A stretch of DNA of 64,000 nt, taken from an uncultured Pontibacter sp. Lineage in GTDB: Bacteria; Bacteroidota; Bacteroidia; Cytophagales; Hymenobacteraceae. Location: contig NZ_CANLMZ010000001.1 of assembly GCF_947492645.1 (NCBI RefSeq), positions 434,001 through 498,000 of the forward strand. Direction: 5' to 3'. The notes beneath the pieces are model-generated. The model had not been told where the DNA came from. It was given only the letters and a program-made list of their open reading frames with translations, and did no database searches. Below, piece by piece: positions 25,801 to 33,907 of the stretch. The translations under genes were made by a program, and so were the position numbers. Position 1 is the first letter of the stretch. Each line of letters starts with the position of its first letter.

Positions 25801-27330
25801 GTTTCCCCTGGTAGTATAGAGTATAATGGTGCAAACGCTCAGGAGGTAGCTGCGATCAACTACACCAACCTTGCATTCAGTAATACAGGTGCTAAAACTT
25901 TTGCTACTGGTAAAGCTGGCATCTCTGGTACTGCAACAAAGGAAAGCACAGCTGTTGTAAATGCTGCTAACACAAATGTTACAGTAGATTACAATGGAGC
26001 AAGCTCACAGATCGTACTGCCTATAAACTACTATAACCTTGACTTAAGCAATGGTGGCGTAAAATCTTTTACAGGTACTACAGGTATCGCTAAAGATTTT
26101 ACTATTACAGGTGCTTCGGCAGACTTAGTTACGGCTGCATCAACAATCAACTTTAATGGCAGTACAGCCCAAAAAGTTGCTGGTGCTGCTTACTATGATG
26201 TATTGGTTTCAGGAGGAGGCAGCAAAGAGTTTGCAGCTAATGCGCAGGTGGCAAACCGAATGGAATTTGTAAATGGTAAAATAGATACGAAAGCTAATAA
26301 GGTTATACTGGCTAACACAGCATCTTTTGTAAACGAGAGCAACACAAATTACTTAACTGGCACCGTTGAAACTACCCGTAATGTAACAGGGGCAGAGTCT
26401 TTTGGTGGATTGGGTATGACTGTGACGCCAACGGAAGGCACACCTGGTAGTGTTAAGATAACAAGAGTAACTGGCCCTAATGCAGCTCTTGGTAATGGAG
26501 CCAACGTGAAGCGCTACTTCTTATTGGAGCCTTCTACTGCAAACTCTAGTAACCGCGTAGATGTGGCTATTTCATACTTTGACCATGAGTTAGAACCAGA
26601 GATGGTAGGTAAAGACGGAGAATTAGTGTTTTACTGGTCTAGTAACAATTCATCATCAGCATACTGGAAATCAATACTGCCAAGTGCAACACCAGCAGGC
26701 AAGCAAGTTCAGGGTACTAACCTGGGGCCGACCGGTTACTTTACCTTAGGCCGTACTATAACACCATTACCTGTAGAGCTTATTTCGTTTACAGCGGCTA
26801 GAAGCGGTTCTAACGCTGTCATTAACTGGGCTACAGCAATGGAACAGGATAATGACGGCTTTGGAGTAGAAGTATCTACAGATGGCCATACTTACCGCAA
26901 GATTGGTTTCGTGAAAAGCAAAGCCGTAAACACTTACTCGAAGCAAGCTTATACTTTTACTGATACAGAAGGTGGCAAGCAAGGTACACGTTATTACCGC
27001 CTGCGCCAGCTGGATACAAATGGTGAAGCTCAAGTATACGGACCTAGGGCAGTAGATTTTAACTTGGCAGGCAGCCCTGCAGTTGCTGCGTTCCCTAACC
27101 CATTCCAGAGTAGCTTGCAGCTTAGCATCAACACAACAGGCACAGGCAATGCACAAGCCATACTATACGATGCTGCTGGCAGAGTAGTGTATAAGGAGAT
27201 TATGGCTGTTGAGGCTGGACTAAGCGAGAAGCTGTTAAACACAAACTTCCAGAGTTTGAAGACAGGTTTGTACTTACTTGTTTTTGAAATGAATGGTGAG
27301 AAGCAAAGTATAAAAGTGATAAAAAACTAA
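19876..27330 (+). CDS. Giant repetitive T9SS-exported surface protein
   Basis: A 2484-residue protein. A signal peptide (about residues 1-35, ending EVFAQ) leads to a first WDGSSDNSWHNAANW module (about 40-54), then a long array of beta-strand repeats. Each unit has a pattern like YNGxxQxVxxxxYxNLxLSxxGxKT followed by a GNL/GNW-type turn; I can pick out about 15 units. A second W-module (WKGTTDTQWNLASNW) at about residue 965 splits the protein into two repeat blocks. The end carries LPVELISFTA (about 2297) and a Por-type sorting domain with FPNPFQSSLQL and a final YLLVFEMNGEKQSIKVIKN, which directs export by T9SS. The architecture suggests a beta-helical adhesin or matrix protein; the function is not known. 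Base use is AT-richer than neighbours and the AAGTATA motif is nearly missing. Confidence 0.85.
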   Translation: MSIFTLIKNVFLTKRCIALTAIALVWLCSAEVFAQTRTATWDGSSDNSWHNAANWSNNRVPDANTAVTINGYTGTTPRQIQILSGASCYSLTIGGNVALLSLSQLTVSRDVTINASGRFENAGLNVSLMGDWNNNGSYDERRSQNSNGYYYPIVRFTGSQQVLKGASASEFSDLRILSGSKVTLESNVTISRIISTRATNVQVEGTLNAGAKKMTFVNADNFSVGVNGVLQVMAFDFYDNYSSFPAQEKGATIEYARSGDQNIVATIHDNLLISGSGIKSLTGNTTNYADYNGAGVVVKSGTTLDLKTYTLTRSQGTTSGGELIVESGAKLLIGNANTTSSTSNPSNFPAGSPGYRTVNLNSLSTVDYYGGNQTVSNQVYGNLHLTGSGIKILPNSLMNVAGNFEGNGTASFTARGPISISKNVLLDGTAVFNGASFTHTVGGDWTNNASFSSSTSTVQMNGSGKNIAGSAANNEFNNLIINGNTRILANNLNIEGNLSTTGANTLTQINGGTVTMAGAAKTITSATADAIKFQKLVVNGTINTGSTFTINEDINVTGSLNASAGTVSFTDAVDALNNTDSGDNDITSSGTLSFYGIRFMGKIGSASSFDIKSDVSGAGKFTATNGKVRFTGVSTFNGAHDFYDVEVAGAGKQLIMAGSADLGVGRNFTTTSGGAFNATANKPNKVTYKGTVAQTVLAATYHDIVFSNGGNNAKTAAGALTVNGDITISAGATLSAQTHNHQIYGSWINSGTFTNDNGTVSFRGNTDATITGSTTFYNLNINKATAASTVTLKNVITADNNLNINNGILVTGNSKVRALKDKVGDGWILGTITRKHAFNINTEYAFNAEYNTISFSAASGIDSVTVTTTTGTVQGFAGSAAINRTYHVTVHNGIYDGALKLQYTHADLNGNTEANLQPWYSATGTGNWTAWTRDGEDANQNWVRKASLTSMNGYYTLYANSGIVRWKGTTDTQWNLASNWVEAPNGVENTVQRVPSLEDVVELGAAPYINQPTIATAVDIKGLQFKGTTQTTLTLAPGGSLSVQGNLTAIGAAASTPVLHEIRTNAQTLTVGGNMILNDGGEGNNISLVNTTGVITVTGSLDHKGAGVITLGTGTFKLSGDFLNAAYTRFSNALNTSPRSHGEFIYEGGNSQVIGEVLYHNLTINKSAGVATLTAAQTGGITGNLKIQGGTLSIPGGTYTVGGNILQTGGTFSIGASTLNIANDWTKTGGDFEAGTSTVGFIGSAAQTIPAVTFHNLTIARPDITTPITLAGDVLVNATLDVQSGLVNLGLDRLDRSAVGGTFSLRGTSVLQLDGSNFPANFNNDNLDITSKVVYKGTGLQNIESVIYGNLELLNGGTVAKKLIAATQVKGDLTINEGATLDANSEALTLSGHFANNGSFIPGSYNADGKTAPTGTVILASTSGIEKTLSGKHIYVNDLLVEKGAHYKFLTDLTIQGGIDIVGAGNVFTDTTKTTFDLVNNSYLNAASAVVSIAGNFKNQGILRSSGSATFLGTREQNIQLLAPILPGDTGAPTVVFTGEVPPVLNSNTPPQFANVTISNIGGVTTSVNWTVLGSFVVMPGAKFHGGSFTHNFATAFTNLGTVTSSGILNFEPLHLDQKSDGILMTSFPFNMGTDSTSLLSTGTVRFGGDRLILLAGAIPSKFNNLIVANTHPYGIQTMLYGISLTQLSEKVPAITGTTWRFDGDFRIEQGALFVAGPGTRYIVGGDMTNNGVFNSPNADLVLLSTRVDKVTNEIIPSTVSGVGGFSVRNLTVEGGAKANLESNITLTGNFNHLGAELKASNIEINFTGTAPATVNATSGIIGLGNLRVSKTGTGDLTLNTNVEGLRGVHVESGTLDATNKDLIMYGATSGPATATPTDEAGNAEADPGIGEDNAIMGVADNATLRIGGAKSLPTFNLYALEPASTVTYYGSNQIIKDVQYGNLDLAGTNSTKTFTAGATKIAGNFTKASDLANVVSPGSIEYNGANAQEVAAINYTNLAFSNTGAKTFATGKAGISGTATKESTAVVNAANTNVTVDYNGASSQIVLPINYYNLDLSNGGVKSFTGTTGIAKDFTITGASADLVTAASTINFNGSTAQKVAGAAYYDVLVSGGGSKEFAANAQVANRMEFVNGKIDTKANKVILANTASFVNESNTNYLTGTVETTRNVTGAESFGGLGMTVTPTEGTPGSVKITRVTGPNAALGNGANVKRYFLLEPSTANSSNRVDVAISYFDHELEPEMVGKDGELVFYWSSNNSSSAYWKSILPSATPAGKQVQGTNLGPTGYFTLGRTITPLPVELISFTAARSGSNAVINWATAMEQDNDGFGVEVSTDGHTYRKIGFVKSKAVNTYSKQAYTFTDTEGGKQGTRYYRLRQLDTNGEAQVYGPRAVDFNLAGSPAVAAFPNPFQSSLQLSINTTGTGNAQAILYDAAGRVVYKEIMAVEAGLSEKLLNTNFQSLKTGLYLLVFEMNGEKQSIKVIKN

Positions 27331-27350
27331 TACGCTTACTTATCACAGTA

Positions 27351-27384
27351 AAAAGGGGCATCTACTGCAGATGCCCCTTTTTTT
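27351..27384 (+). terminator. Strong terminator of the giant surface-protein gene
   Basis: The stem AAAAGGGGCATCT (27351-27363) pairs with 27369-27381 around ACTGC, followed by further T. It lies 20 nt after the stop codon. Confidence 0.9.
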
Positions 27385-28184
27385 GTATTGTATTGAAGCT
27401 GTTTTCAAGTGGCCGAAGCCTACACCGTAATCACCACTATGCCTTAATTACTAGAATCTAACAGTACCATTCCAGCTAAAAAAGATGACTATACTACTGC
27501 GGTTTGTTGCCTGTTACCAAGCGTTCGTCAAAAGGTGTAGTTACAGGATTTTTATAACTGCTATTACCTATACTATGCTGTATCCAAGTATGATTTAGCG
27601 TGATACCCTGCGCCCTTACCTCTCAATCAACTGGCAAAGTATAAGGCCTAACTTTTTATAGTATGAGGTAAATTACTACTGTTGTGGGCTCTACAGTAAA
27701 AGGAGCTTGTTTATCCAAAGCTGACAAAGCAGTTTTAGTGCTGTATGATTTTAGCGATAGGTATATCAACAGCATTCATAAAAATGCGCTTACATAGGGA
27801 ATAGCCTTCTGCCGCACTCTTGCTTGCCTGACATATTAAAGCCCCTGAGAATTAAGAATGTGCTTTACCAGCTAGGTAGCTTTAAGTATGGCAAGTGCAT
27901 TAGTTAACCTTTTTAAAACGGATTTTTTATACTTGCTTGTCGTATCTAAACAGCTCGTTACAAGTCTGTACTATACCTATAGGTATATACAGAGGCCGGC
28001 AAGCAGAGTCAGTATACTTGTTAGTATAACCTGTAAGCCTGTTAAAGCTAAACTAATAGTGTGTAGAGAAACTTATGCTTCGCTACAGAGCCGTAACGAG
28101 TATAGGCTGAGCCGGTGGGTTAGGTGAAGTGCCCTGTTTGGCGAACAAATGAATGTATGCCAGTACCTGAACCCTTTTAAAAGC
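27385..28184. other. 800-bp region without a recognisable gene
   Basis: The region lies between the convergent giant surface genes. A 79-codon frame at 27888-28127 has unconvincing composition. A 41-codon frame without a start codon at 27672-27794 reads more like real protein (GACLSKADKAVLVLYDFSDR within it) and could be a remnant of a decayed gene. AAGTATA-type copies occur, unlike in the adjacent giant gene. I identify nothing else. Confidence 0.4.
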
Positions 28185-28217
28185 AAAAGGCCCCTGCAAA
28201 TATTGCAGGGGCCTTTT
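28185..28217. terminator. Terminator of the S8 protease gene
   Basis: A 15-bp perfect stem (28185-28199 with 28203-28217) has a 3-nt loop and A/T-tracts on both sides. It lies 20 nt beyond the protease stop on the minus strand. Confidence 0.9.
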
Positions 28218-28237
28218 TAAGTTTGAGCTATACTTGG

Positions 28238-31200
28238 TTAATTGTTTACTACAACTTTGCGCGTAAGAACTTTGCCGTTTGTATGAACCTGCAGAATGTA
28301 AACACCTGTAGACAGGTTGCTTAAATTAACTTGCTGGTCATGTGTTCCGGAAGCTCTGCTTTGAGTATTCTCAAATACCACCTTACCGATGCTATTTACA
28401 AGTACAACTTTCACCTTATCAGGTGTCGCAACAGCAAAACTTACTGTAAACTTGCCTGTGTTAGGGTTTGGATATACTTTTAAGCCATTGGCAGCATCAA
28501 GGTCTTTTGCACTAGCTGTAAGTGTAACGCTAACTTCATCTGATACTACAGACTCGCAGCCGTTCTCATTTGTAACTTTAACTGTATAAGAACCAGACTG
28601 CGTTACAGTTAGCACCTGTGCCGTTGCGCCATCAATAGCCTCACCGTTTAAGTACCACTGGTTGCCAGTTGCTACACTTGATGTAAGCTCTGCGCCGTTC
28701 TGAGTGATTGCAGGCTTGGCAGGTCTGTCTAGCACAGTTACTGTTTTACTGATAGTTGCTACACCATTGCAGGCATCGTAAACTTTTAAAGTAATAGTAT
28801 AAGTGCCCGGAGTGTTGTAAGTAAGATAAGCATGCTTGCCATCTGCTACTCTAGCCTCATCAACGCCTTCGTAAGTCCATTCGTAACGCGCAACGCCAGT
28901 AGCTGGAGACGCACTCAGGAATACTTCAGAACCTGCGCAAACTTCAGCTTTATTAGGCTCAATAAAGTTAAAGGCAGCAGTAAGTGGTGTAGTTGTACGT
29001 GTGATAGACGGCTGAATGTATAATGAAACGTTCAGACCCCAGCCACTTGCAATAGTAGCCCAAGTACCATTATCCCACATTTCCCAGCTAGTATGAGGAG
29101 TTGCATCACCAGCTGTGTTGCTGTTAATAGCTACCTCGTTGCCTGCTTCCTGGTTCAGTAATACCCCAACATAAAAGCGATCGGTCAATGCTACAGGAGC
29201 GGCAAAGGTTATATCCGTTACTCTTTCTGCTGTTACATCTGCAACGATATCGCTAATCTTTATGTCTTTAGATGCGATAATATTCTTAGGAGCGCCATTT
29301 GTACCGGCATTATCCCATACTACCACCTTAACAGTTGCATTGGCATCAGCAGCTGTGGCAGCGCCAAATTTAATCTTAGTACCTGTAATGTATGCGCCTG
29401 CTCTTGCATAATCATAAGCGTTGGCTTTTGCTAGGTCGCCATATGTGTTATTTCCAGTCACGTACCCGCCACCTGTTACTGGGTTTAGAGTTGGAGTGCC
29501 TACGAAAGGAGTAAACAGGTTATCGCAAAAGTTGTTGGCTACTGTAATATACTCTTCCTTTACAAGTGGGTCAGACTGTGTGCCTTTCTCTGTGTTTTTA
29601 GCTATCAGGCTTACTTTATACTTTCCTGGAGTGGTATACTTTACAATTGGTGCTGCATCAGTTGATGTTGCTGGCTCTGCGCCCTCAAACACCCACTCGT
29701 AAGCGTCAGCATCTACAGAGGTGTTGTTGAATGTAATAGACTGTCCGGTAATTAGCTGCGTATAGCTTGCATTGAAGCTTGGCTGCGGCATGCCCTGAAT
29801 TCTAAGTGCAACATTTACGGTGCGTTTTGGAGCAAGCGGATCGTTCGAGTTAACTATAACGCGTGCAGTATACTCTCCAACATTTAAGCTGGTCACATCA
29901 AAGTTAAAGTCAACATCGGTAGCGTTTGCTGCGCTTATCGTACCTGAAACTGGTGTTGTAGTTAACCAGGTTGGCGCGCCAAGTGCTCTTACTTTGAATG
30001 CGCTAGTATTGTAGGCAGTCCATGTAGTACCGTTAGAGCTATAGTAGTTGGTATTTGCAGGAGGCGTTACCGTATTAATTCCTTGCGGATAAGTAACTCC
30101 AGTATGAACAAACACAACCCAGAAAATATCGCCCTGTACAAAGCGCTGCTGCTGCTGCAACGGCACCGTTATCATAGAGCCGTTGTTAGCTGATGCAGGG
30201 GCATTAACCGTTTGCTCTAGTAGCAAAGTGCCTGCAGAAGGTGAAGCACCGCCTTTGTAAATTTTAACAACAACATCCTTAGTTGTAGCAGCCATACTTC
30301 TGTAGTAGTTCTGCACCTGTGCCAAGGTAAACTTAGGTACGGTAACGTTAAACTTAACAGCTACATGGAAAGGAACTGTAGTATTGTTTAGGCCTAGGTA
30401 GCTGTCAGCGTTACGTTCAGCATCGTAACCAAGGCTTTGGCTAGGGTCTACCATTACCTGAAGTGCATAATCCAGGGCAGCTTCGCCGGCATTTCGGATA
30501 TTAACTTTTCTGGTTGCGGTAGTAGCTACATCTTTATCAATTGTTAAGCTCACGTTAGTTGGCTCAACAGAGGCAACCGGAGGGTTAACGAGCGTTGCTG
30601 TTAGGGTAACCTCAGTTGTTGGGGCATTAGGGTCGTTAGAGGCTAGTATAAGTTTACCGCTTAGAGCAGCCTTCTTAGAAGGAGTAAACTTAACGTTGAT
30701 TTCCTGTTGAGTACCTGGCTGTATTGTAATAGGCGTAGCAGGCGTAACTGCAAAATCTGCAGCGGTAAATTCGCCGCCAGCTACAGTTGCTGAGTTAATA
30801 ACTAAAGCAGCTACCCCAGTATTTTTTACAACAACTTTCTGAGTTCTGCTAGCGCCAACGAATAGTGTACCAAAGTCAGCGGTTGCAGACTGTAGTGAAA
30901 TAGCAGGTTGGCCACCTGTTACAGTTAAAGTAAAAGGTTTTTTAACAGTTGGTGTTACAGGGTCGTTGCTGCTAAATAGCAGCTCTGCCTGGTAAGTGCC
31001 ATTTACGATGTTGGAAGCATCTACATCAAGTGTAGTATTTCCGGAAGCACCGGTTGCAAGTGTTCCTGTTGATGGGCTAAGGGCGATCCATTCAGCATTG
31101 ATGGCACGCATTTTTAAAGCCGCAACGTTTAGGAAAGCAGCCATTGGCTGCATATCACCATAACTAGCGCCACCATCGCTGCTCAGGAAGAACACACCTG

Positions 31201-33517
31201 GTCTGGCACCAGTATTATCTATACCCTGTGGCGTACCAAGACCTGCCGGTATAATAAATTCAACCCAGAAGGTTTCGTTAGCTTGTAATTGCTGCGGCTG
31301 GTCTAGCTTTATAGTTTGAAGGCTTCCTCCGGCTGGCACTAAAACTGTTGCTGTTTGTGTAGTTAGCAGCGTAGCATTTTTAGGGTTTGTACCACCTTTG
31401 TATATACGTACTCCCACTTCTGCGTTTGCAGCAATCGCATTGTTGATATAATTCTGAACGTGTGTCAGGTTAAATCCTCGTGCACCTGCCTCAAATTTAG
31501 TAACTGCATTAAAGCTGCTGCTACCAAATCCAAAGCTGTTGTCCGGGCCAGCCTGCTGCTTGTCGTATGACAAAAGGTTAGGGCCAGCAAGCGGTATGGC
31601 ATAGGCCTTATACTCAAGCGTTGCAGAACCAGTATTTTCTATTGTAAGCTGTGATGTAGCAGTATTGCCATTGCTTCTGTCTATCGAAAGCGAGATGGAA
31701 GCAGGGGCTACCTGTATAACTGGCGCCGTTTGCGTTTGCGTTGTAACTATGTTAGAAAGCGGAGACTTTTCGCCATACAATGCCTTGGCTACCAAAGCAA
31801 AGTAATAGTTTGTGTTTGGTGTAAGGCCTTTTACAGTTATACTCTGAGCAGTACCTGCAGCAGCAGGTGTTACATACATGTAAGCTTTAGTAGCTGCCTC
31901 AAAGTTATCGGCTGTGATAGGAGAAGTGGCATAACGCAGATCATAAACCGTAGCTGCTTCTGCGCCTGCTACACTTGGAGCAGTCCAGGCCAGATCTACC
32001 TCTATTTGAGATGTTCTGGTTATGTTAAGGTTTGTGATGGCTGCAGGAGCATCTACGTTAGTAACGCCCTGTATAGCCTGTATTGCTTTGTAAGCGTTGA
32101 TACGGCCTGCACCAAGTTTACCGGCAAGTGCTGCCGATTGGCCTGCGACACCTTCCAGCGGATCAGCAGTTGCCTTAAGGATTTGAGTGATAGCCTGAGG
32201 TGTTAAGTTAGGATTCTCTGACAGCATCAATGCTACCATGCCTGCCACCATAGGAGTAGACATGGATGTGCCGTTGTAAGAAGTATAAGCTCCGTTTGTG
32301 CCATCATTTGCGGTAACAGTACTTAAAATGCCAGAACCCGGTGCCGAGATATCAACCCATGTTCCATAGTTAGAGAAACTGCTTTTCAGGTCGCTGGCAT
32401 CTGTACTGGCTACGGCAATTACGTTGTCGTAAGCAGCTGGGTAGTGTTTGGTTTCGATGTTATCGTTACCGGCCGCAGCCACGAAAACCACGCCATTGGC
32501 AGTACCTTCGTTAATGATGTTCTGCACCGTCTGGCTAAAGCCCGTACCACCATAAGACATACTTACAACCCTGGCGCCCTGGCTAATGGCGTAGATTATG
32601 CCATCTGTGCCACGCTCAATAGAGCGGGTGTTTGGAGTATTGTCTGTTGTACATTTAACACCGATGATAGAAACCAGGTTGTTACTTACAGAAGCTATAC
32701 CAACATTATTGTTAGTAACAGCTCCGGCAATACCGGCACAATGCGTACCGTGCGAGAATCTGTCTGGGTTAGCCTGGTTTACGCCTGATGATGGAGGGCG
32801 TGTATTGCTGTCCTTATCGGCTACGTCGTAGCTTTTTGCAAGGTCTATGTTTGCTGCAAGGTCAGGGTGCGTCGAAAGTACGGCATCATCCACAATAGCA
32901 AGTACGGTTTTGCTAGTGCCTGTATGAATGCCGAATGCCTCCACAGCCTGGATTTTAGCCATAGCATATTGGCCGTTATTTACAAAGCTAGGGTCGTTAG
33001 GAGAAACAGAGGTAACGTAATAAGGTACGCGTTCTGCATACTCTACTTCCGGCATCATGTTTAGCTCCAGCAACAACTGGCTTACCTTGCTCTCGTTTTC
33101 AAGCACTACCTCATAGGTGTTCTTGAAAGACGGTAGCTTAGCCGATGTAGGCAAGGCTGTTAAGCGGGTTGTTTCGTAACGTTGTATGGTAAGGTTGATG
33201 AAGTCGGTAGCGGCCTTCTGGGGTTTGCTGGCTTTATTCTCAAATGTTTGAAAGCCGGCTTGGCCGTTCTTCAGCTTTACGTAAATGCGGTCTGACCAAT
33301 ACTCAGGGAAAGAAGTTGAGCCCAGAGCAGTAGCAGCACTTGCAGCAACTTTAGCTTTAACAGCTTTGCTGTCAGCCTCTGAAAAAAGAGGAGCGGAATA
33401 GGCTGTTTTTGCCTTAGACACAGGCTTGCTACCATTAGCATCCTGCAGCTGAGGTGTTTGAGCCATACTTTGCCCGCACAAGGATAGCATGAGGCAGAGT
33501 AGTAAAGGTTTCTTCAT
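28238..33517 (-). CDS. T9SS-exported S8 (subtilisin-like) serine protease, multidomain
   Basis: A 1759-residue secreted protease. Start set at ATG 33517, which gives a signal peptide (MKKPLLLCLMLSLCGQSMAQ); the longer open frame adds 23 unlikely residues. A propeptide-like region (about 21-190) precedes the S8 domain, whose triad is Asp210 (AIVDDAV), His256 (SHGTHCAGIAG) and Ser418 (NGTSMSTPM), with oxyanion Asn351 (AAAGND). A fibronectin type III domain is at about 495-600. Then come two copies of a roughly 240-residue module (about 655-900 and 1035-1240), a PKD domain (about 1245-1330), a third related module (about 1365-1500), a second PKD (about 1520-1600), an Ig-like piece, and a sorting domain (LKVYPNPNTGKF to VLTRKVVVNN). 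Probable role: surface protein digestion. Confidence 0.92.
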   Translation of the reverse strand: MKKPLLLCLMLSLCGQSMAQTPQLQDANGSKPVSKAKTAYSAPLFSEADSKAVKAKVAASAATALGSTSFPEYWSDRIYVKLKNGQAGFQTFENKASKPQKAATDFINLTIQRYETTRLTALPTSAKLPSFKNTYEVVLENESKVSQLLLELNMMPEVEYAERVPYYVTSVSPNDPSFVNNGQYAMAKIQAVEAFGIHTGTSKTVLAIVDDAVLSTHPDLAANIDLAKSYDVADKDSNTRPPSSGVNQANPDRFSHGTHCAGIAGAVTNNNVGIASVSNNLVSIIGVKCTTDNTPNTRSIERGTDGIIYAISQGARVVSMSYGGTGFSQTVQNIINEGTANGVVFVAAAGNDNIETKHYPAAYDNVIAVASTDASDLKSSFSNYGTWVDISAPGSGILSTVTANDGTNGAYTSYNGTSMSTPMVAGMVALMLSENPNLTPQAITQILKATADPLEGVAGQSAALAGKLGAGRINAYKAIQAIQGVTNVDAPAAITNLNITRTSQIEVDLAWTAPSVAGAEAATVYDLRYATSPITADNFEAATKAYMYVTPAAAGTAQSITVKGLTPNTNYYFALVAKALYGEKSPLSNIVTTQTQTAPVIQVAPASISLSIDRSNGNTATSQLTIENTGSATLEYKAYAIPLAGPNLLSYDKQQAGPDNSFGFGSSSFNAVTKFEAGARGFNLTHVQNYINNAIAANAEVGVRIYKGGTNPKNATLLTTQTATVLVPAGGSLQTIKLDQPQQLQANETFWVEFIIPAGLGTPQGIDNTGARPGVFFLSSDGGASYGDMQPMAAFLNVAALKMRAINAEWIALSPSTGTLATGASGNTTLDVDASNIVNGTYQAELLFSSNDPVTPTVKKPFTLTVTGGQPAISLQSATADFGTLFVGASRTQKVVVKNTGVAALVINSATVAGGEFTAADFAVTPATPITIQPGTQQEINVKFTPSKKAALSGKLILASNDPNAPTTEVTLTATLVNPPVASVEPTNVSLTIDKDVATTATRKVNIRNAGEAALDYALQVMVDPSQSLGYDAERNADSYLGLNNTTVPFHVAVKFNVTVPKFTLAQVQNYYRSMAATTKDVVVKIYKGGASPSAGTLLLEQTVNAPASANNGSMITVPLQQQQRFVQGDIFWVVFVHTGVTYPQGINTVTPPANTNYYSSNGTTWTAYNTSAFKVRALGAPTWLTTTPVSGTISAANATDVDFNFDVTSLNVGEYTARVIVNSNDPLAPKRTVNVALRIQGMPQPSFNASYTQLITGQSITFNNTSVDADAYEWVFEGAEPATSTDAAPIVKYTTPGKYKVSLIAKNTEKGTQSDPLVKEEYITVANNFCDNLFTPFVGTPTLNPVTGGGYVTGNNTYGDLAKANAYDYARAGAYITGTKIKFGAATAADANATVKVVVWDNAGTNGAPKNIIASKDIKISDIVADVTAERVTDITFAAPVALTDRFYVGVLLNQEAGNEVAINSNTAGDATPHTSWEMWDNGTWATIASGWGLNVSLYIQPSITRTTTPLTAAFNFIEPNKAEVCAGSEVFLSASPATGVARYEWTYEGVDEARVADGKHAYLTYNTPGTYTITLKVYDACNGVATISKTVTVLDRPAKPAITQNGAELTSSVATGNQWYLNGEAIDGATAQVLTVTQSGSYTVKVTNENGCESVVSDEVSVTLTASAKDLDAANGLKVYPNPNTGKFTVSFAVATPDKVKVVLVNSIGKVVFENTQSRASGTHDQQVNLSNLSTGVYILQVHTNGKVLTRKVVVNN

Positions 33518-33907
33518 AAAAAAAATTAAGGTTAGAAAATTGTTGTGATGTTGTGCACTAAAAAATGTACTCAGAAAGCCACACATACCTCTTGCATACC
33601 TTAGGCGGAAGCTCGGCTAAAGAGAAAGCGGTTTGATAGCAGTAATAAAGTTTAAGGCAAAGAGTAATCCTTAGGCAAGCTAAGAATCCATTCAGAGCGT
33701 AGATTTAGAGCAAAAACCACATAATTAAGTAATGTGGCAGGCGTACTAAAGTATAAAATTGATATTCGATTGACAATTTAATGAAAAACTACAAATAAAC
33801 TATATAGATAGCTACATACTTTATTTATCTGGATTTAAAGTATAACATGCTACACTTCTGCTGTATGTTATATTTTATCAGATGTTATTTCAGTTTGATT
33901 TGGCAGT
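33518..33907. other. 390-bp upstream region of the S8 protease gene
   Basis: An AT-rich gap between the protease start and the end of the DMT transporter gene, both on the minus strand. It presumably carries the protease promoter, but I found no clear TAnnTTTG box and no open reading frame. A T-rich/A-rich stretch adjoins the protease start codon. Confidence 0.4.

Noticed and set aside
27888..28127. 79-codon frame between the two giant surface genes
   Set aside because: Unconvincing composition, no ribosome-binding signal and no family resemblance; treated as chance within a gene-free region.
28185..28217. Insertion-sequence end at the 15-bp inverted repeat
   Set aside because: Three-base loop, T-tract and position just after a stop codon fit a rho-independent terminator, and no transposase is near.
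31730..32206. 158-codon plus-strand frame inside the S8 protease gene
   Set aside because: Antisense shadow of a long conserved protease gene, with Cys/Ser/Tyr-rich nonsense composition.
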